The notes under the pieces are model-generated. The model had not been told where the DNA came from. It saw nothing but the letters and a program-made list of their open reading frames with translations, and searched no databases. DNA of 11,100 nt from an uncultured Clostridia bacterium (lineage in GTDB: Bacteria > Bacillota > Clostridia > Oscillospirales > Oscillospiraceae), in NCBI GenBank assembly GCA_945918815.1, contig CAMEIU010000058.1, forward strand, positions 1-11,100. Reading direction: 5' to 3'. The translations under genes were made by a program, and so were the position numbers. Positions within the stretch are counted from its first letter, which is position 1, and each line of letters starts with the position of its first letter. Shown here piece by piece: positions 11,084 through 11,100 of the stretch.

Positions 11084-11100
11084 AAAAAGCGATTGAGTTC

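Overview
The window looks like chromosomal DNA of a GC-rich anaerobic Clostridia member, most likely Oscillospirales (Oscillospiraceae / Flavonifractor-Oscillibacter type). The evidence is a DnaK of the Gram-positive type (short loop between the first ATPase subdomains), strong AGGAGG-type ribosome binding sites, a rubredoxin, an XRE regulator of a type common in that order, and several intergenic palindromic repeats. This taxonomic placement is inference. There is no phage, plasmid, CRISPR array or RNA gene that I can support.

Layout. (i) 1-1065, minus: a two-gene membrane operon, nfeD-like then an SPFH/stomatin-like gene that runs off the left edge, with a good sigma-A promoter at 1100-1128. 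(ii) 1411-4227, minus: a three-gene Hsp70 operon in the order J-domain protein, grpE, dnaK, closed by a rho-independent terminator. The J protein is short, membrane-anchored and lacks the zinc finger and substrate-binding domains of DnaJ; GrpE is short; DnaK is full length. The operon has no visible CIRCE element and no hrcA or classical dnaJ, so it looks like an accessory, membrane-directed chaperone machine. (iii) 4228-4694: a 467-base spacer with two different inverted-repeat elements. (iv) 4695-7535, minus: an XRE-family regulator followed by a full-length ABC exporter half-transporter, with another long hairpin element between them. (v) 7858-9573, plus: a cytoplasmic family 2 glycoside hydrolase, divergent from the regulator, with another inverted-repeat element in the divergent spacer. 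(vi) 9726-10187, minus: a small two-helix membrane protein and a 52-residue rubredoxin, translationally close and ended by a terminator. (vii) 10286-10957, plus: uracil-DNA glycosylase (ung), divergent from the membrane protein gene.

How it fits together. Regions i and ii both concern membrane protein quality: NfeD/SPFH proteins organise membrane microdomains, and the anchored J protein would recruit DnaK to the membrane, with GrpE recharging it. The XRE regulator probably controls itself and perhaps the ABC exporter. The GH2 enzyme, ung and rubredoxin units are independent transcription units.

The most unusual features are the compact membrane-tethered J-GrpE-DnaK operon, whose J protein has a low-complexity Gln/Gly/Ser/Tyr linker, and the density of intergenic palindromic elements: five in about 10 kb, two of which are copies of the same roughly 72-base element in opposite orientations.
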